Part shown: positions 25,873-34,791 of the stretch, one piece after another
Layout of the letters: each line of letters opens with the position of its first letter
Numbering within the stretch: the stretch's first letter is position 1
Origin: an uncultured Alphaproteobacteria bacterium
Lineage (GTDB): Bacteria > Pseudomonadota > Alphaproteobacteria > RF32 > CAG-239
Length of the DNA stretch: 58,353 nucleotides
NCBI GenBank assembly: GCA_944390265.1
Contig: CALXPK010000006.1
Coordinates: 1 to 58,353, forward strand
Direction of reading: 5' to 3'
Translations under genes and position numbers: made by a program
Notes under the pieces: model-generated
Database searches by the model: none
What the model was told of the DNA's origin: nothing
What the model saw: the letters and a program-made list of their open reading frames with translations, nothing else

Positions 25873-27335
25873 ATTTTTTTCAAGTGGGTGGAGATAATTT
25901 CGGCCAGCTCATCATCTTGATTGGCTTTGGCATAGTCAAGTGCGGTTTGAAAAGTTTTTCGGGCTTGTTCTTTGTGTCCGACACTGAGCTCAATCAAGCC
26001 CATATTGGCATAATCTGTGGCAATACCGCTTAAACGGTTGTTCACCTGCTCCAAATCGAGCGATTGTTGAAACAAGCCCTTGGCGCGGCGAACATCATTT
26101 TTTTGCAAATAAATCAAGCCCAAAAGATTGTAGGCATTAGCCACATGAAAATTGGTATCGAAATGCCGATTTTTGCCGGTAATTTCTCGCAATATTTTTT
26201 CAGCTTCATCAAGTTTGTTTTGGGCAAAAAGGGCCAAGGCCATCAGATGCAAATTTTCATATCCGGCCGAAAAATTTTCTTGCTGTTGATACAAATTTTT
26301 GGCCTCAAACGTCAGCTGAATAACGGTTGGATAATCTTTTTTGGCCCAAGCCGCATAGGCCAAAATCTCTTTGCTGAAAGCCTCACCGGCGGCATTTTTT
26401 TCTTTTTTGTGGAGTTTGAGGGCAAGGCCGGCCATTTTTTCGGCTTTGGCAAAATCTTCCTGCATGAGGGAAAGTTGCCCGATTTGATTATAAATTTCGG
26501 CCGTTTGAACCGGCTGTTTGTTTTGCTGATAAATGGCAAGTGCTTTGTCATAATAGTCCTGAGCTTCTTCAAAGCGTTTTTGAATGGCCATCAACATACC
26601 GAGATTTCCGAAAATTCCGGCTTCTTCGGAAGAAAGTTTAAGCTCTTGAACAATCTTGAGTGCGGTATCAAACATCACCTGCGCCACATCGGAGACAATC
26701 GCGGTGCGATAGACGATTCCGGAGAGAACATAAGCCTCTGCCTCTTCATAAAAATTTTTCTGTTTATGAAAAATTTGCGCCGCCTGATTGGCATGAACGG
26801 AGGCTGAAAGCAAATCGCCGTCTTTGGCATCAAAAAAAGCCTGCAGATAAAGGCTGCGTGCCAAGGGATAATTCTTTTTGCCGGTTGCGGGCAGGTTGTC
26901 CAAACATTGCTTGGTTTTGTTGAGGTTGTTCTGGTTAAAGCAGAGAATTCCAAGCTCGGCAATCGCGGCTTTGTGGTTAGGATTCTCTTTGATAAAGTTT
27001 TCCAAATCGGCAATGTTTTTTCCCGCAGTTGCCATATTTTTCAAAACAAGTGCCAAAAAAAGCTGTTTGCGGCGCAACAAAAAAGTTTCGGCCGGCTTAA
27101 TTTTCCCTTTGGTCAAAGCCATCAAAGCGCTATGTTGCCGTTTTTTTATCAGAAGTTTGACAACCTGCATCAGATAAAAAGAAGACATATAAGTTTTGTT
27201 CTTTTGTTTTTTATAAAGAGCGGCAAAAGCAAGTTTATAAAAATGCCAAAATTTCAGCCGAGTGTAATAGCTTGCAATCGGCCAAAAGCACAAAACAAAA
27301 AAAAGCGGCAGGCAAATATATGCAAAATATTTCAT
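25866..27335 (-). CDS. Membrane-anchored TPR protein
   Basis: 489 residues with one N-terminal membrane helix (FAYICLPLFFVLCFWPIASYY) and then a long array of tetratricopeptide repeats over about residues 95-485. Clear units include AGIFGNLGMLMAIQKRFEEA, AEIYNQIGQLSLMQEDFAKA, ANAYNLLGLIYLQKNDVRRA and ATDYANMGLIELSVGHKEQA. TPR arrays mediate protein-protein contacts, so a scaffold in the envelope or cytosol is likely. The ATG at 27335 is preferred over the adjacent TTG. The next gene, Lon-like, is divergent with about 80 bases between. Confidence 0.85.
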   Translation of the reverse strand: MKYFAYICLPLFFVLCFWPIASYYTRLKFWHFYKLAFAALYKKQKNKTYMSSFYLMQVVKLLIKKRQHSALMALTKGKIKPAETFLLRRKQLFLALVLKNMATAGKNIADLENFIKENPNHKAAIAELGILCFNQNNLNKTKQCLDNLPATGKKNYPLARSLYLQAFFDAKDGDLLSASVHANQAAQIFHKQKNFYEEAEAYVLSGIVYRTAIVSDVAQVMFDTALKIVQELKLSSEEAGIFGNLGMLMAIQKRFEEAQDYYDKALAIYQQNKQPVQTAEIYNQIGQLSLMQEDFAKAEKMAGLALKLHKKEKNAAGEAFSKEILAYAAWAKKDYPTVIQLTFEAKNLYQQQENFSAGYENLHLMALALFAQNKLDEAEKILREITGKNRHFDTNFHVANAYNLLGLIYLQKNDVRRAKGLFQQSLDLEQVNNRLSGIATDYANMGLIELSVGHKEQARKTFQTALDYAKANQDDELAEIISTHLKKIQ

Positions 27336-27417
27336 CAATCTTTACGCAATGTTAGGGTTTATTTTTTATATTGCAGATAATAACAAGAGCAAACTTATAT
27401 GTATAGGGGTTTTTATC

Positions 27418-29847
27418 ATGGCAATAACAAAATTAACGTCAGACCAACTTTACACCCGTTGCGATCCGAAAAGTTTTGATTTTAACACCACGGCCGAGCT
27501 GGAAGAACGTCTTTCTGCTTTGGGACAAGACCGAGCTTTGAGCGCGGTTGAAATCGGCATTAACATCAAATCCAAAGGCTACAACCTGTTTTGCTTAGGC
27601 CCTGAAGGCACCGGCAAAACCAGCTTGGTCAAAAGAGTTTTGAAGCAAGAAGCGATAAATCGCCCCACACCGGATGATTGGGTTTATGTATATAATTTTG
27701 ATGAGCCGCATAAGCCGATTGCCATCGATTTTCCGGCCGGCACCGCACCCGATTTTGCCAAAGATGTCGATGGTTTGATTGAAGAACTTTCCGCCACGAT
27801 TCCCACCATTTTGGATAGTGATGAATATAAAGCTGCCATCAGCATCGTGCGTGAAAAATACAAACAAAAGAAAGAAGAATATGTCAAAATCTTGCAAAAG
27901 AAAGCCAAAGGCAAGAGCGTTTCTTTGTTGCACATGCCGGTAGGTTTGGTGGTTGCGCCGGTTAAAAACGGCGAGGTTTTGAGCCCCGAGGCTTTTGATG
28001 AATTGCCGGAAGAAGAGAAAAAAGCCCTGCTTGATGACTTGAACGCCATGCAGGCCGAAATTGAAGATTCGGCGCAAGATTTGCCCCAATGGGAAGAAAA
28101 ACAACGCAAAGAAACCGAGCAACTCAAAGAAAAGTTCATCAAAAATTCCGTAAAAAAACCGATAGATGCTTTGCGCAACAAGTATAAAAGCAACAAAAAA
28201 GCCGGCGAGTTTTTGAAAAACGTTCAAAAATACATGGTGGAAAATGTTGACGAGTTCATGCCGGAAAATGACAATAATAACGGTCCGGAAGATGCGCTGT
28301 CTTTGCTCTTTTCCAAGATGAACAAACAAGAAGAAGACAAGTTTGCCAAGTTCAAAGTTAACGTGGTCGTCAAAAGAGAAGCCGATTCCGGCGCCCCGAT
28401 TGTTTTGCTTGATCACCCCACCCAAGGCAACTTGGTCGGCCGTGTGGAACGTGTTCAACAATATGGTGCCTTGCTCACCGACTTCACCTTGATTAAGGCC
28501 GGTGCCTTGCATCAAGCCAACGGCGGTTTCTTGCTGATAGATGCCAGAAAGTTGCTGTTGCAGCCTTTTGCTTGGGATTCTTTGAAACGCGTCATTGCTT
28601 CCATAAATATTAAAATTGAAGCCCCGAGCGATGAAACCAGCTTCACCACCATTTCTTTGGATCCGGAACCCATCCCCTTGGATATTAAGGTCATTTTGAC
28701 CGGTGATTCCGAACTTTATGAGTTGCTCTCGGAAAAAGACCCCGATTTTTCGGACTATTTCAAAGTTGAGGCTGACTTTGGCGTCATCATGGACAGAACT
28801 CATGAAAACGAGTTGGAATATGCCAAGTTGATTGGTTCTTTGAGCAAGAAAAAACACTTGCGCTCGCTCAACCGTCAGGCGGTGGCCAAAGTGATTGAAT
28901 ATTCTTCGCGCTTGGCGGAAGATTCGCGCAAATTGACCGCACACATTTCTTCCATCGGCGATTTGCTGCGAGAAGCTGACTATTGGGCAAGAAAATCCAA
29001 ATCCAACCAAATCGGCAAAATCCACATTGAACAAGCCATTGATGCCCAAATCTATCGTTCAGACCGCATCAAACAACTGATGTTGGAACAAATTGATGAA
29101 GGCACCATTTTGATGGATGTGGAAGGCGAGCGCGTAGGACAGATTAACGGCTTGGTCGTTTACAACTTCTCTCGCAACTGTTTTGGCAAACCCGCCCGCA
29201 TCACCACGCAAGTGCGTATCGGCAAAGGCGAGTTTTTGAACATTGAAAGAGAAATTGAGCTCTCAGGGCCGATTCACACCAAAGGCGTGCTCATTTTGCA
29301 AAGCCTGATTGCCAACCGCTTTGCCAAATATAAACCTTTGTCTTTGTCCGCATCAATAGTCTTTGAACAATCTTACGGCGGGGTCGACGGTGACAGTGCT
29401 TCTTCTACCGAGTATTATTGCTTGATTTCTGCCTTGACCGAAGTCCCGATTAAACAAAGCATTGCCGTCACCGGTTCTATCAACCAGTTTGGTGAGATTC
29501 AACCCATCGGCGGCGTTAATGAAAAGATTGAAGGCTTCTTTGATGTCTGCAAGCATCGCGGCCTGACCGGCAAACAAGGCGTGATTATTCCGAGAACCAA
29601 CGTCAAAGATTTGATGTTAAGGGAAGATATTTTGACCGCGGTTGATGAAGGCATGTTCTCCATTTATGCGGTTGACCATGTGGATGACGGTATTGAGATT
29701 TTAACCGGCATCAAAGCCGGAAAAGCCGGCAAAGACGGCAAATATCCCAAAGGCACCATCAACTATCTGGTTCAACAAAAACTGGATGAATATTATAAAT
29801 ATTATGTCAAATATGCCAAAGAAACGCACGGCAGTTTGGGCAAATAA
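27418..29847 (+). CDS. Lon-family ATP-dependent protease (AAA_32 plus Lon protease domain)
   Basis: About 809 residues. This is the LonB/COG1067-like type, distinct from classical LonA because it has no LonA N-terminal substrate domain. The ATPase has Walker A GPEGTGKTS near residues 61-69, a long coiled-coil insertion (about 130-280) and KVILTGDSELYELL. The C-terminal serine protease has Ser660 in GDSASS and Lys703 in VNEKIEGF, the Ser-Lys dyad of Lon. SINQFGEIQPIGGVNEKIEG is diagnostic. ATG 27418 follows AGGGG; an upstream ATG-less extension is unlikely. It probably degrades misfolded or regulatory proteins in the cytosol. A hairpin terminator follows. Confidence 0.93.
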   Translation: MAITKLTSDQLYTRCDPKSFDFNTTAELEERLSALGQDRALSAVEIGINIKSKGYNLFCLGPEGTGKTSLVKRVLKQEAINRPTPDDWVYVYNFDEPHKPIAIDFPAGTAPDFAKDVDGLIEELSATIPTILDSDEYKAAISIVREKYKQKKEEYVKILQKKAKGKSVSLLHMPVGLVVAPVKNGEVLSPEAFDELPEEEKKALLDDLNAMQAEIEDSAQDLPQWEEKQRKETEQLKEKFIKNSVKKPIDALRNKYKSNKKAGEFLKNVQKYMVENVDEFMPENDNNNGPEDALSLLFSKMNKQEEDKFAKFKVNVVVKREADSGAPIVLLDHPTQGNLVGRVERVQQYGALLTDFTLIKAGALHQANGGFLLIDARKLLLQPFAWDSLKRVIASINIKIEAPSDETSFTTISLDPEPIPLDIKVILTGDSELYELLSEKDPDFSDYFKVEADFGVIMDRTHENELEYAKLIGSLSKKKHLRSLNRQAVAKVIEYSSRLAEDSRKLTAHISSIGDLLREADYWARKSKSNQIGKIHIEQAIDAQIYRSDRIKQLMLEQIDEGTILMDVEGERVGQINGLVVYNFSRNCFGKPARITTQVRIGKGEFLNIEREIELSGPIHTKGVLILQSLIANRFAKYKPLSLSASIVFEQSYGGVDGDSASSTEYYCLISALTEVPIKQSIAVTGSINQFGEIQPIGGVNEKIEGFFDVCKHRGLTGKQGVIIPRTNVKDLMLREDILTAVDEGMFSIYAVDHVDDGIEILTGIKAGKAGKDGKYPKGTINYLVQQKLDEYYKYYVKYAKETHGSLGK

Positions 29848-29851
29848 GAAA

Positions 29852-29877
29852 AAGGGCGGTGCAAGCCGCCTTTTTTT
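29852..29877 (+). terminator. Terminator after Lon-like gene
   Basis: GGCGG (29855-29859), loop TGCAAG, CCGCC (29866-29870) and seven T residues. It lies before the phosphatase start, 17 bases upstream. Confidence 0.75.
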
Positions 29878-29893
29878 GGATTAAGGGAACAAA

Positions 29894-30379
29894 ATGTATA
29901 AGATTCTTTTTGTCTGCACCGGTAATATCTGCCGCTCACCCACGGCCGAAGGCTATATGAAAAAAATTGTGCAAGAGGCAGGCTTGAGCCGTGAAATCTA
30001 TGTCGATTCGGCTGCCACCTCCAGCTATCATGAAGGCGATGCGCCGGACATGCGTTCGGTAGAATGTGCTTTGCAGCATGGGCTGGATATCAGGGGGCTG
30101 CGCTCTCGTCCGGTGCGGGCTGAAGATTTTGCCGAATTTGACCTCATTTTGGGCATGGATTCGCACAATATCTGGAATTTGGATATGAAGCGCCCGCAGG
30201 GGGATTCCCGCTACAATCATGCCAAAGTCCAAAAACTTCTTGAATATGCGCCGGCCTATGGCGAGGATATTCCCGACCCTTATTACGGCAATGACGGTTT
30301 TGAAAATGTTTATCAGATGATATCGGCGGCTTGTGATAACCTGCTGGCCGAATTAAAAATCAAACTCGGTCAAAATTAA
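29894..30379 (+). CDS. Low-molecular-weight protein-tyrosine phosphatase
   Basis: A 161-residue cytosolic phosphatase. The P-loop VCTGNICRSP at residues 7-16 holds the nucleophile Cys8 and Arg14. The general acid lies in EDIPDPYYG near residue 135, with both typical tyrosines. Such enzymes act on tyrosine-phosphorylated proteins, often polysaccharide-export kinases, but no kinase is nearby. ArsC-type arsenate reductase is less likely because the DPYYG acid loop is intact. It overlaps the 3' end of the convergent yejB by 20 bases. Confidence 0.93.
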   Translation: MYKILFVCTGNICRSPTAEGYMKKIVQEAGLSREIYVDSAATSSYHEGDAPDMRSVECALQHGLDIRGLRSRPVRAEDFAEFDLILGMDSHNIWNLDMKRPQGDSRYNHAKVQKLLEYAPAYGEDIPDPYYGNDGFENVYQMISAACDNLLAELKIKLGQN

Positions 30380-31430
30380 TGCGCGGGTCAACCAACGAAT
30401 AAGTAATATCGCTGATGAGTTTCAAAATAAGCCCGAGCAAAGCAAAAATATAAAGCGTGCCGAAAATGACCGGATAATCGCGCGTCATAATCGCCTCATA
30501 GCCCAAAAGACCCAAGCCGTTGAGCGAAAAAATCACTTCAATCAGGAGCGCGCCGCTAAACAGCATTTTGATGAGAAGAGAGGGAAAACCGGCAATCACA
30601 ATCAGCATCGCATTGCGAAAAACATGCCCGTACAAAATTTGGTTTTGCGTAAGGCCTTTGGCTTTGGCGGTCAAAACATAAGGCTTGTTGATTTCATCCA
30701 AAAAAGAGTTTTTGGTCAGCATGGTAAGTGAGGCAAAACCGCCGATAACCATGGCCAAAACCGGCAAAGTAATGTGCCAAAAATAATCAACAATTTTGCC
30801 GAATAGAGAGAGTTGTTCCCAGTTGTCAGAGGTGAGCCCGCGCAGCGGAAACCAGTTAAGATACGTGCCGCCGGCCAAAAAGACAATCAGAAACACGGCA
30901 AACAAAAACACCGGAATGGCCGAACCGAGAATAACCGCAAAAGAGCTCCAAATATCAAAAGCCGAACCGTCGGTCACGGCTTTTTTAATGCCGAGCGGAA
31001 TGGCAATCAGATAGATAATCAAAGTTGACCACAAACCCAAAGAGATGGAAACCGGCATCCGTTCCACAATCAGTTCCACCACGGTTTTGTCTTGATAAAA
31101 ACTTTTGCCAAAGTCAAAGCAGGCATAATCTTTAATCATTTTCCAAAAGCGGGTGAGCGGCGGCTGGTCAAAGCCGAATTGCTTTTTGAGTTCGTTAACC
31201 AAATCTTCCGGCACCCCTTGCGCCCCTTGGTAGGCATTGTTGGTGGCAAGATTCATTTGTGCCGTGCCTGAGATTTGTGAGGTGGCACTCACGTTCATGC
31301 CGCGATATTTGGCCAAAGTATGCTCAATCGGGCCGCCGGGAGCAAATTGCACCAAAACAAAATTGATGCACAAAATGCCAAACAAGGTGAGCGGAATAAG
31401 CAAAAGTCTTTTGATAATATAATTTCTCAT
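30360..31430 (-). CDS. yejB: Peptide ABC transporter permease YejB
   Basis: Inner-membrane permease of 356 residues from the oligopeptide/microcin C uptake family. The first helix LLLIPLTLFGILCINFVLVQFAPGGP is typical of this permease class. Five to six membrane segments follow, and the EAA-type cytoplasmic loop VLTAKAKGLTQNQILYGHVFRNAML is clear. It ends SLVDPRINFD. The extended periplasmic loop (residues 35-75) is characteristic of YejB. The gene is six bases after yejA. Normally yejE and the ATPase yejF follow, but here the 3' end abuts a convergent gene, so neither is present at this locus. Confidence 0.92.
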   Translation of the reverse strand: MRNYIIKRLLLIPLTLFGILCINFVLVQFAPGGPIEHTLAKYRGMNVSATSQISGTAQMNLATNNAYQGAQGVPEDLVNELKKQFGFDQPPLTRFWKMIKDYACFDFGKSFYQDKTVVELIVERMPVSISLGLWSTLIIYLIAIPLGIKKAVTDGSAFDIWSSFAVILGSAIPVFLFAVFLIVFLAGGTYLNWFPLRGLTSDNWEQLSLFGKIVDYFWHITLPVLAMVIGGFASLTMLTKNSFLDEINKPYVLTAKAKGLTQNQILYGHVFRNAMLIVIAGFPSLLIKMLFSGALLIEVIFSLNGLGLLGYEAIMTRDYPVIFGTLYIFALLGLILKLISDITYSLVDPRINFDRV

Positions 31431-31436
31431 GATATT

Positions 31437-33269
31437 TTACCTCTTGCTTTGGGGCTTAACCCACCATGTTTCGGGCTGAAAACCGGCTTTGTCATCATTT
31501 TTGGGATAATCCAAGCGCTGGTTGTAGGCCACGCGGTTATAAGAAGTATACCATTGCGGAATCAGATAATATTCATGGCGCATCACACGGTCAAAGGCAT
31601 GGAGAGCGGCCAGATAATCTTCTTTTTCGTGGGCTTGAACAATTTTGTTGAGCAAGGCATCCACAACCGGATTCTTCACACCGGCAATATTGTAGCTTCC
31701 GTGAATATCAGCTGACGCAGAACCCCACATTTCTTTTTGCTCGTTCCCCGGCATTTGGCTCATCGGAAAAGAAACAATCGCCATATCGAAGTCAAAATTA
31801 TCCAGTCTGTTTTTGAAAATATTGACTTCCAAATTGCGAAAAGTGGCTTTAATACCGATTTTTTCCAAATTTTTCAAAAAGGGCAGCATCACGCGGGTAA
31901 AGCTGGAGCCGTTGGCATTGTTGCTCAAAATTTCAAACTCAAGTGGTTGTCCTGTTTCAAGGTTGGTCATTTTGCCGTCAACAAAATCATAGCCGCCGAG
32001 CTTGAGCAGACGTACCGCTTCTTTAAGATTTTTTCGATTGTCTTCAATGGTTTTGAAGCTGGGATTTTGCGGCAAAGGGCCAAAAACTTCCGGCGGCAGT
32101 TGCTCTTTGAATTGGTTGAGCAAAGCCAGCTCTTTGCCTTTGGGCAGGCCGGTTGCGGCCATTTCGGTGTTGGAAAAATAGCTGTCCAGCCGTGAATATT
32201 GATTATAAAAGAGTTTGTCATTGGCCCAATCAAAGTTAAAAACTTGAGCAATGGCTTGGCGTACGAATTTGTTTTGAAATTTGGGCTTGCGCAGATTGAA
32301 AGCAAAACTTTGCAAAATGGCGGTGCGATTGTGCGGCAATTCCGCTTTAATGATTTTGCCATTTTTAACCAGATTGTTGTCATAACCGGTGGCCCAAATT
32401 TTGGCAATATATTCTTCGCGCAGGTCGATATTACCGGAAAACAGCGCTTGCAAGGTCACGGTCGTGTCTTGATAATAGTCGTTGCGAATGGTGTCAAAAT
32501 TAAAAAATCCTTTGCGCGAGGGGAGGTCTTTGGCCCAATAGTTCGGATTGCGTTTTAGCTCCACAAATTTGCTCGGTTCAAACTTGGTGATAATATAAGG
32601 CCCACTGCCCAAAGGCGGCGTGAGCGAGGGTTTGGCAAAATCTTTGCCGTCCCAATCTTTTTTGGAAAAAACGGCCAGTTGGGAAAGAATAAGCGGCAGT
32701 TCTTTGTTTTTGGCGCCTTTTTTGAAATAAAAACGCACGTGGCGGTCATTGAGCTTTTCCACGCGCTCCACATCGGCATAATAAATTTTGTAAAGCGGGG
32801 CGCCTTTGGTTATCAGACTGTTGAAGGAAAAAATCACATCATCGGCCGTAACCGGTGAACCGTCGGAAAACTTGGCCTTCGGGTTGAGGATAAAGCCGAC
32901 AAAAGAATTGTCCTCGGGCAACTCAAATTTTTGCGCAATCAGGGGATAAACGGTAGAATAATCATCAGAGGGCACCACCCCGAGTGTGTCCATGGTCAAA
33001 GCCACGGTTTCAGCCGAGGCAATTCCTTTGAATATAAACGGGTTGAAACTGTCAAACGTACCGTAAGCCGGCATCACCACGCGCCCGCCTTTAGGCGCAT
33101 CGGGGTTCACATAGTCAAAAGAGATGAAGTCATCGGCATATTTTGCTTGCCCGTAAAGCGCCAAATGATTGGCCACGGTGACTTTTGCCTGAACGGAAAA
33201 TCCGCACAAGAAACATAAAACCAAGCAGAAAAAGAAAGCGGCCTTATTTATGATAGTTGCTTTCGTCAG
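31437..33269 (-). CDS. yejA: Peptide ABC transporter substrate-binding protein YejA
   Basis: Periplasmic binding protein of the YejABEF peptide importer, about 610 residues. The signal peptide is KAAFFFCLVLCFLCGFSVQA with cleavage before KVTVANHLALYG. Family blocks are ADDFISFDYVNPDAPKGG, VMPAYGTFDSFNPF and LGSGPYIITKFEP. No ATG is available near the signal peptide. CTG at 33269 follows a GGAGG Shine-Dalgarno sequence with five-base spacing and is the best-placed start. ATG 33356 and further upstream starts would add unrelated basic residues and overlap the previous gene. The end is followed by yejB after six bases. The start is the uncertain point, the identity is not. Confidence 0.88.
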   Translation of the reverse strand: MTKATIINKAAFFFCLVLCFLCGFSVQAKVTVANHLALYGQAKYADDFISFDYVNPDAPKGGRVVMPAYGTFDSFNPFIFKGIASAETVALTMDTLGVVPSDDYSTVYPLIAQKFELPEDNSFVGFILNPKAKFSDGSPVTADDVIFSFNSLITKGAPLYKIYYADVERVEKLNDRHVRFYFKKGAKNKELPLILSQLAVFSKKDWDGKDFAKPSLTPPLGSGPYIITKFEPSKFVELKRNPNYWAKDLPSRKGFFNFDTIRNDYYQDTTVTLQALFSGNIDLREEYIAKIWATGYDNNLVKNGKIIKAELPHNRTAILQSFAFNLRKPKFQNKFVRQAIAQVFNFDWANDKLFYNQYSRLDSYFSNTEMAATGLPKGKELALLNQFKEQLPPEVFGPLPQNPSFKTIEDNRKNLKEAVRLLKLGGYDFVDGKMTNLETGQPLEFEILSNNANGSSFTRVMLPFLKNLEKIGIKATFRNLEVNIFKNRLDNFDFDMAIVSFPMSQMPGNEQKEMWGSASADIHGSYNIAGVKNPVVDALLNKIVQAHEKEDYLAALHAFDRVMRHEYYLIPQWYTSYNRVAYNQRLDYPKNDDKAGFQPETWWVKPQSKR

Positions 33270-34638
33270 TCCATCCTCCGAAAGGATAAGATAACACTTC
33301 TTCCCGAGAATCGTTTTGCGGCTGAACCGAATTTTCCTCCGGCTTTTCCTCGGCATTATCAAGAGAAGATTTGCGCATATCGGCCCATTCCTTGCGCAGG
33401 TTATTAAGCGTTTTTTGCGTGTTGGTAATCGGCACACTGATAGGTTCGGGCTTTATATCGAGAGTATTTTCAACGCTTTCGGCAAAAGAAGGAGCCACTT
33501 TCTCCTCCGGCCGATTGAGAATAATCTCTTGTTGATTAACATTTTCCTCTTGAGTCGAGAGAATAATTTCCGGCGCGGCATTTTGTTCATCTTCGTCAGA
33601 AAGTTCAACAATCGGCGTTTCTTTTCTATCGGGCAGAGGCGCAACCTCTTCTTCCTCGTCTGTTTGACCAAAACTGCGTTCCAAAGCCATGGAAAACGGG
33701 TCTCGCGAGTTCAGCTCCCGATTTTCGGTTTCCGGAGCTTTTTCTTTTTTGATAAAAGAGCCGATTTTGTTGGACAGTCCGCTCAACAAAGAAGTTGTTT
33801 TTTTCTCAAGGTTCGGTTGCCCCAAAGAGCTTTTTGCCGTGACCGGAGCTTGAGGAGCCCGAGCCTGCACGTGTTTTTCAAAATCAGAGTCGACATCAGC
33901 TTTGTTAAAAGCCGCCCCGCGATATTTTCTGATTTCATCGGAAAGCGGCGCCAAAATGGTAAACACTTTGCCAAACACGCCGGTTTCAATCACGTTTAAA
34001 AAGACGCGTTCATTATCATGCTTGTTCAAAAGGGACAAAACATTTTGATAGCGGGCGCAAAACTCCAAAATTGTGCCGGCCAACACCACATCATTTTGAG
34101 CCTTATCATAGAGGCGCATTTGAAAATTGGGCTGATTTTGGTTAATTTCGATAATCACCTTACCCAAAGCCCATTTTCCGCCGTTGCGCACGCGGCTCCA
34201 GAGGGATTCGATTTGCTCGCGCGAGGCCAAAGCCGCCCGATTGATAATTTCGGCAATCAATTCGTTCATATCGGAAATCAGAATATCAATCCGGCTGAGG
34301 ATAAAGCCGTCTTTAATCTGTTGTTCGGATTCGAGCATGATTCGCGCCACCAAATCGGTATATTCCTGATTTTTGCGCATTTGCAAAAAGAGCTGATAAA
34401 GAGCTTTAGAGGTTTTTTGGTTGTTGATATGTTGGTTAATATAGCCAAAGACCACCCACAAAACCAACACCGGCAAGATAACCAATGCCACATAGATAGA
34501 AAGATCAACCACCCCCAGAGAGCTGAGCTTTGTTCCGACCGTATTATCTTGGACATAAGCCACGGCATAAATCAGCCACAAAAGGCTGGAAAAAATGGCC
34601 GCAAAGAAAGAAAATGCCAGCACTCTAATTCTCCTCAT
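33244..34638 (-). CDS. Membrane protein of unknown function with long acidic tail
   Basis: About 464 residues. Two N-terminal membrane helices (VLAFSFFAAIFSSLLWLIYAVAYV and LSIYVALVILPVLVLWVVFGYI) are followed by a helical region (about 70-250) with many Glu/Gln/Lys heptads, and then a low-complexity acidic tail (about 260-464) rich in Glu, Asp, Asn and Pro. The helical region includes RIDILISDMNELIAEIINRA and WALGKVIIEINQNQPNFQM. It is not recognised; the topology suggests a cytoplasmic scaffold anchored in the inner membrane. ATG 34638 is chosen; a GTG at 34623 after AGGAG is an alternative. It overlaps the yejA start region by 26 bases, so the genes are probably coupled. Confidence 0.75.
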   Translation of the reverse strand: MRRIRVLAFSFFAAIFSSLLWLIYAVAYVQDNTVGTKLSSLGVVDLSIYVALVILPVLVLWVVFGYINQHINNQKTSKALYQLFLQMRKNQEYTDLVARIMLESEQQIKDGFILSRIDILISDMNELIAEIINRAALASREQIESLWSRVRNGGKWALGKVIIEINQNQPNFQMRLYDKAQNDVVLAGTILEFCARYQNVLSLLNKHDNERVFLNVIETGVFGKVFTILAPLSDEIRKYRGAAFNKADVDSDFEKHVQARAPQAPVTAKSSLGQPNLEKKTTSLLSGLSNKIGSFIKKEKAPETENRELNSRDPFSMALERSFGQTDEEEEVAPLPDRKETPIVELSDEDEQNAAPEIILSTQEENVNQQEIILNRPEEKVAPSFAESVENTLDIKPEPISVPITNTQKTLNNLRKEWADMRKSSLDNAEEKPEENSVQPQNDSREEVLSYPFGGWTDESNYHK

Positions 34639-34791
34639 AATTGTTAGAAACAATCAATAATTATCAGATATAGTAGTATATTTGCGTGATATTTCAACGA
34701 AAATTTACACAAATATGCAAAATAAGAGTCGAAAGATTAAAAAAAATGTGTTATGACCTTTCACAGGTAAAAACAAAATAAGAGAAGTTGA

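Noticed and set aside
27595..29049. Long antisense frame (484 codons) inside the Lon-like gene
   Set aside because: It is the mirror of a strongly conserved coding sequence, with Phe/Gly/Ile-rich nonsense composition and no start signal.
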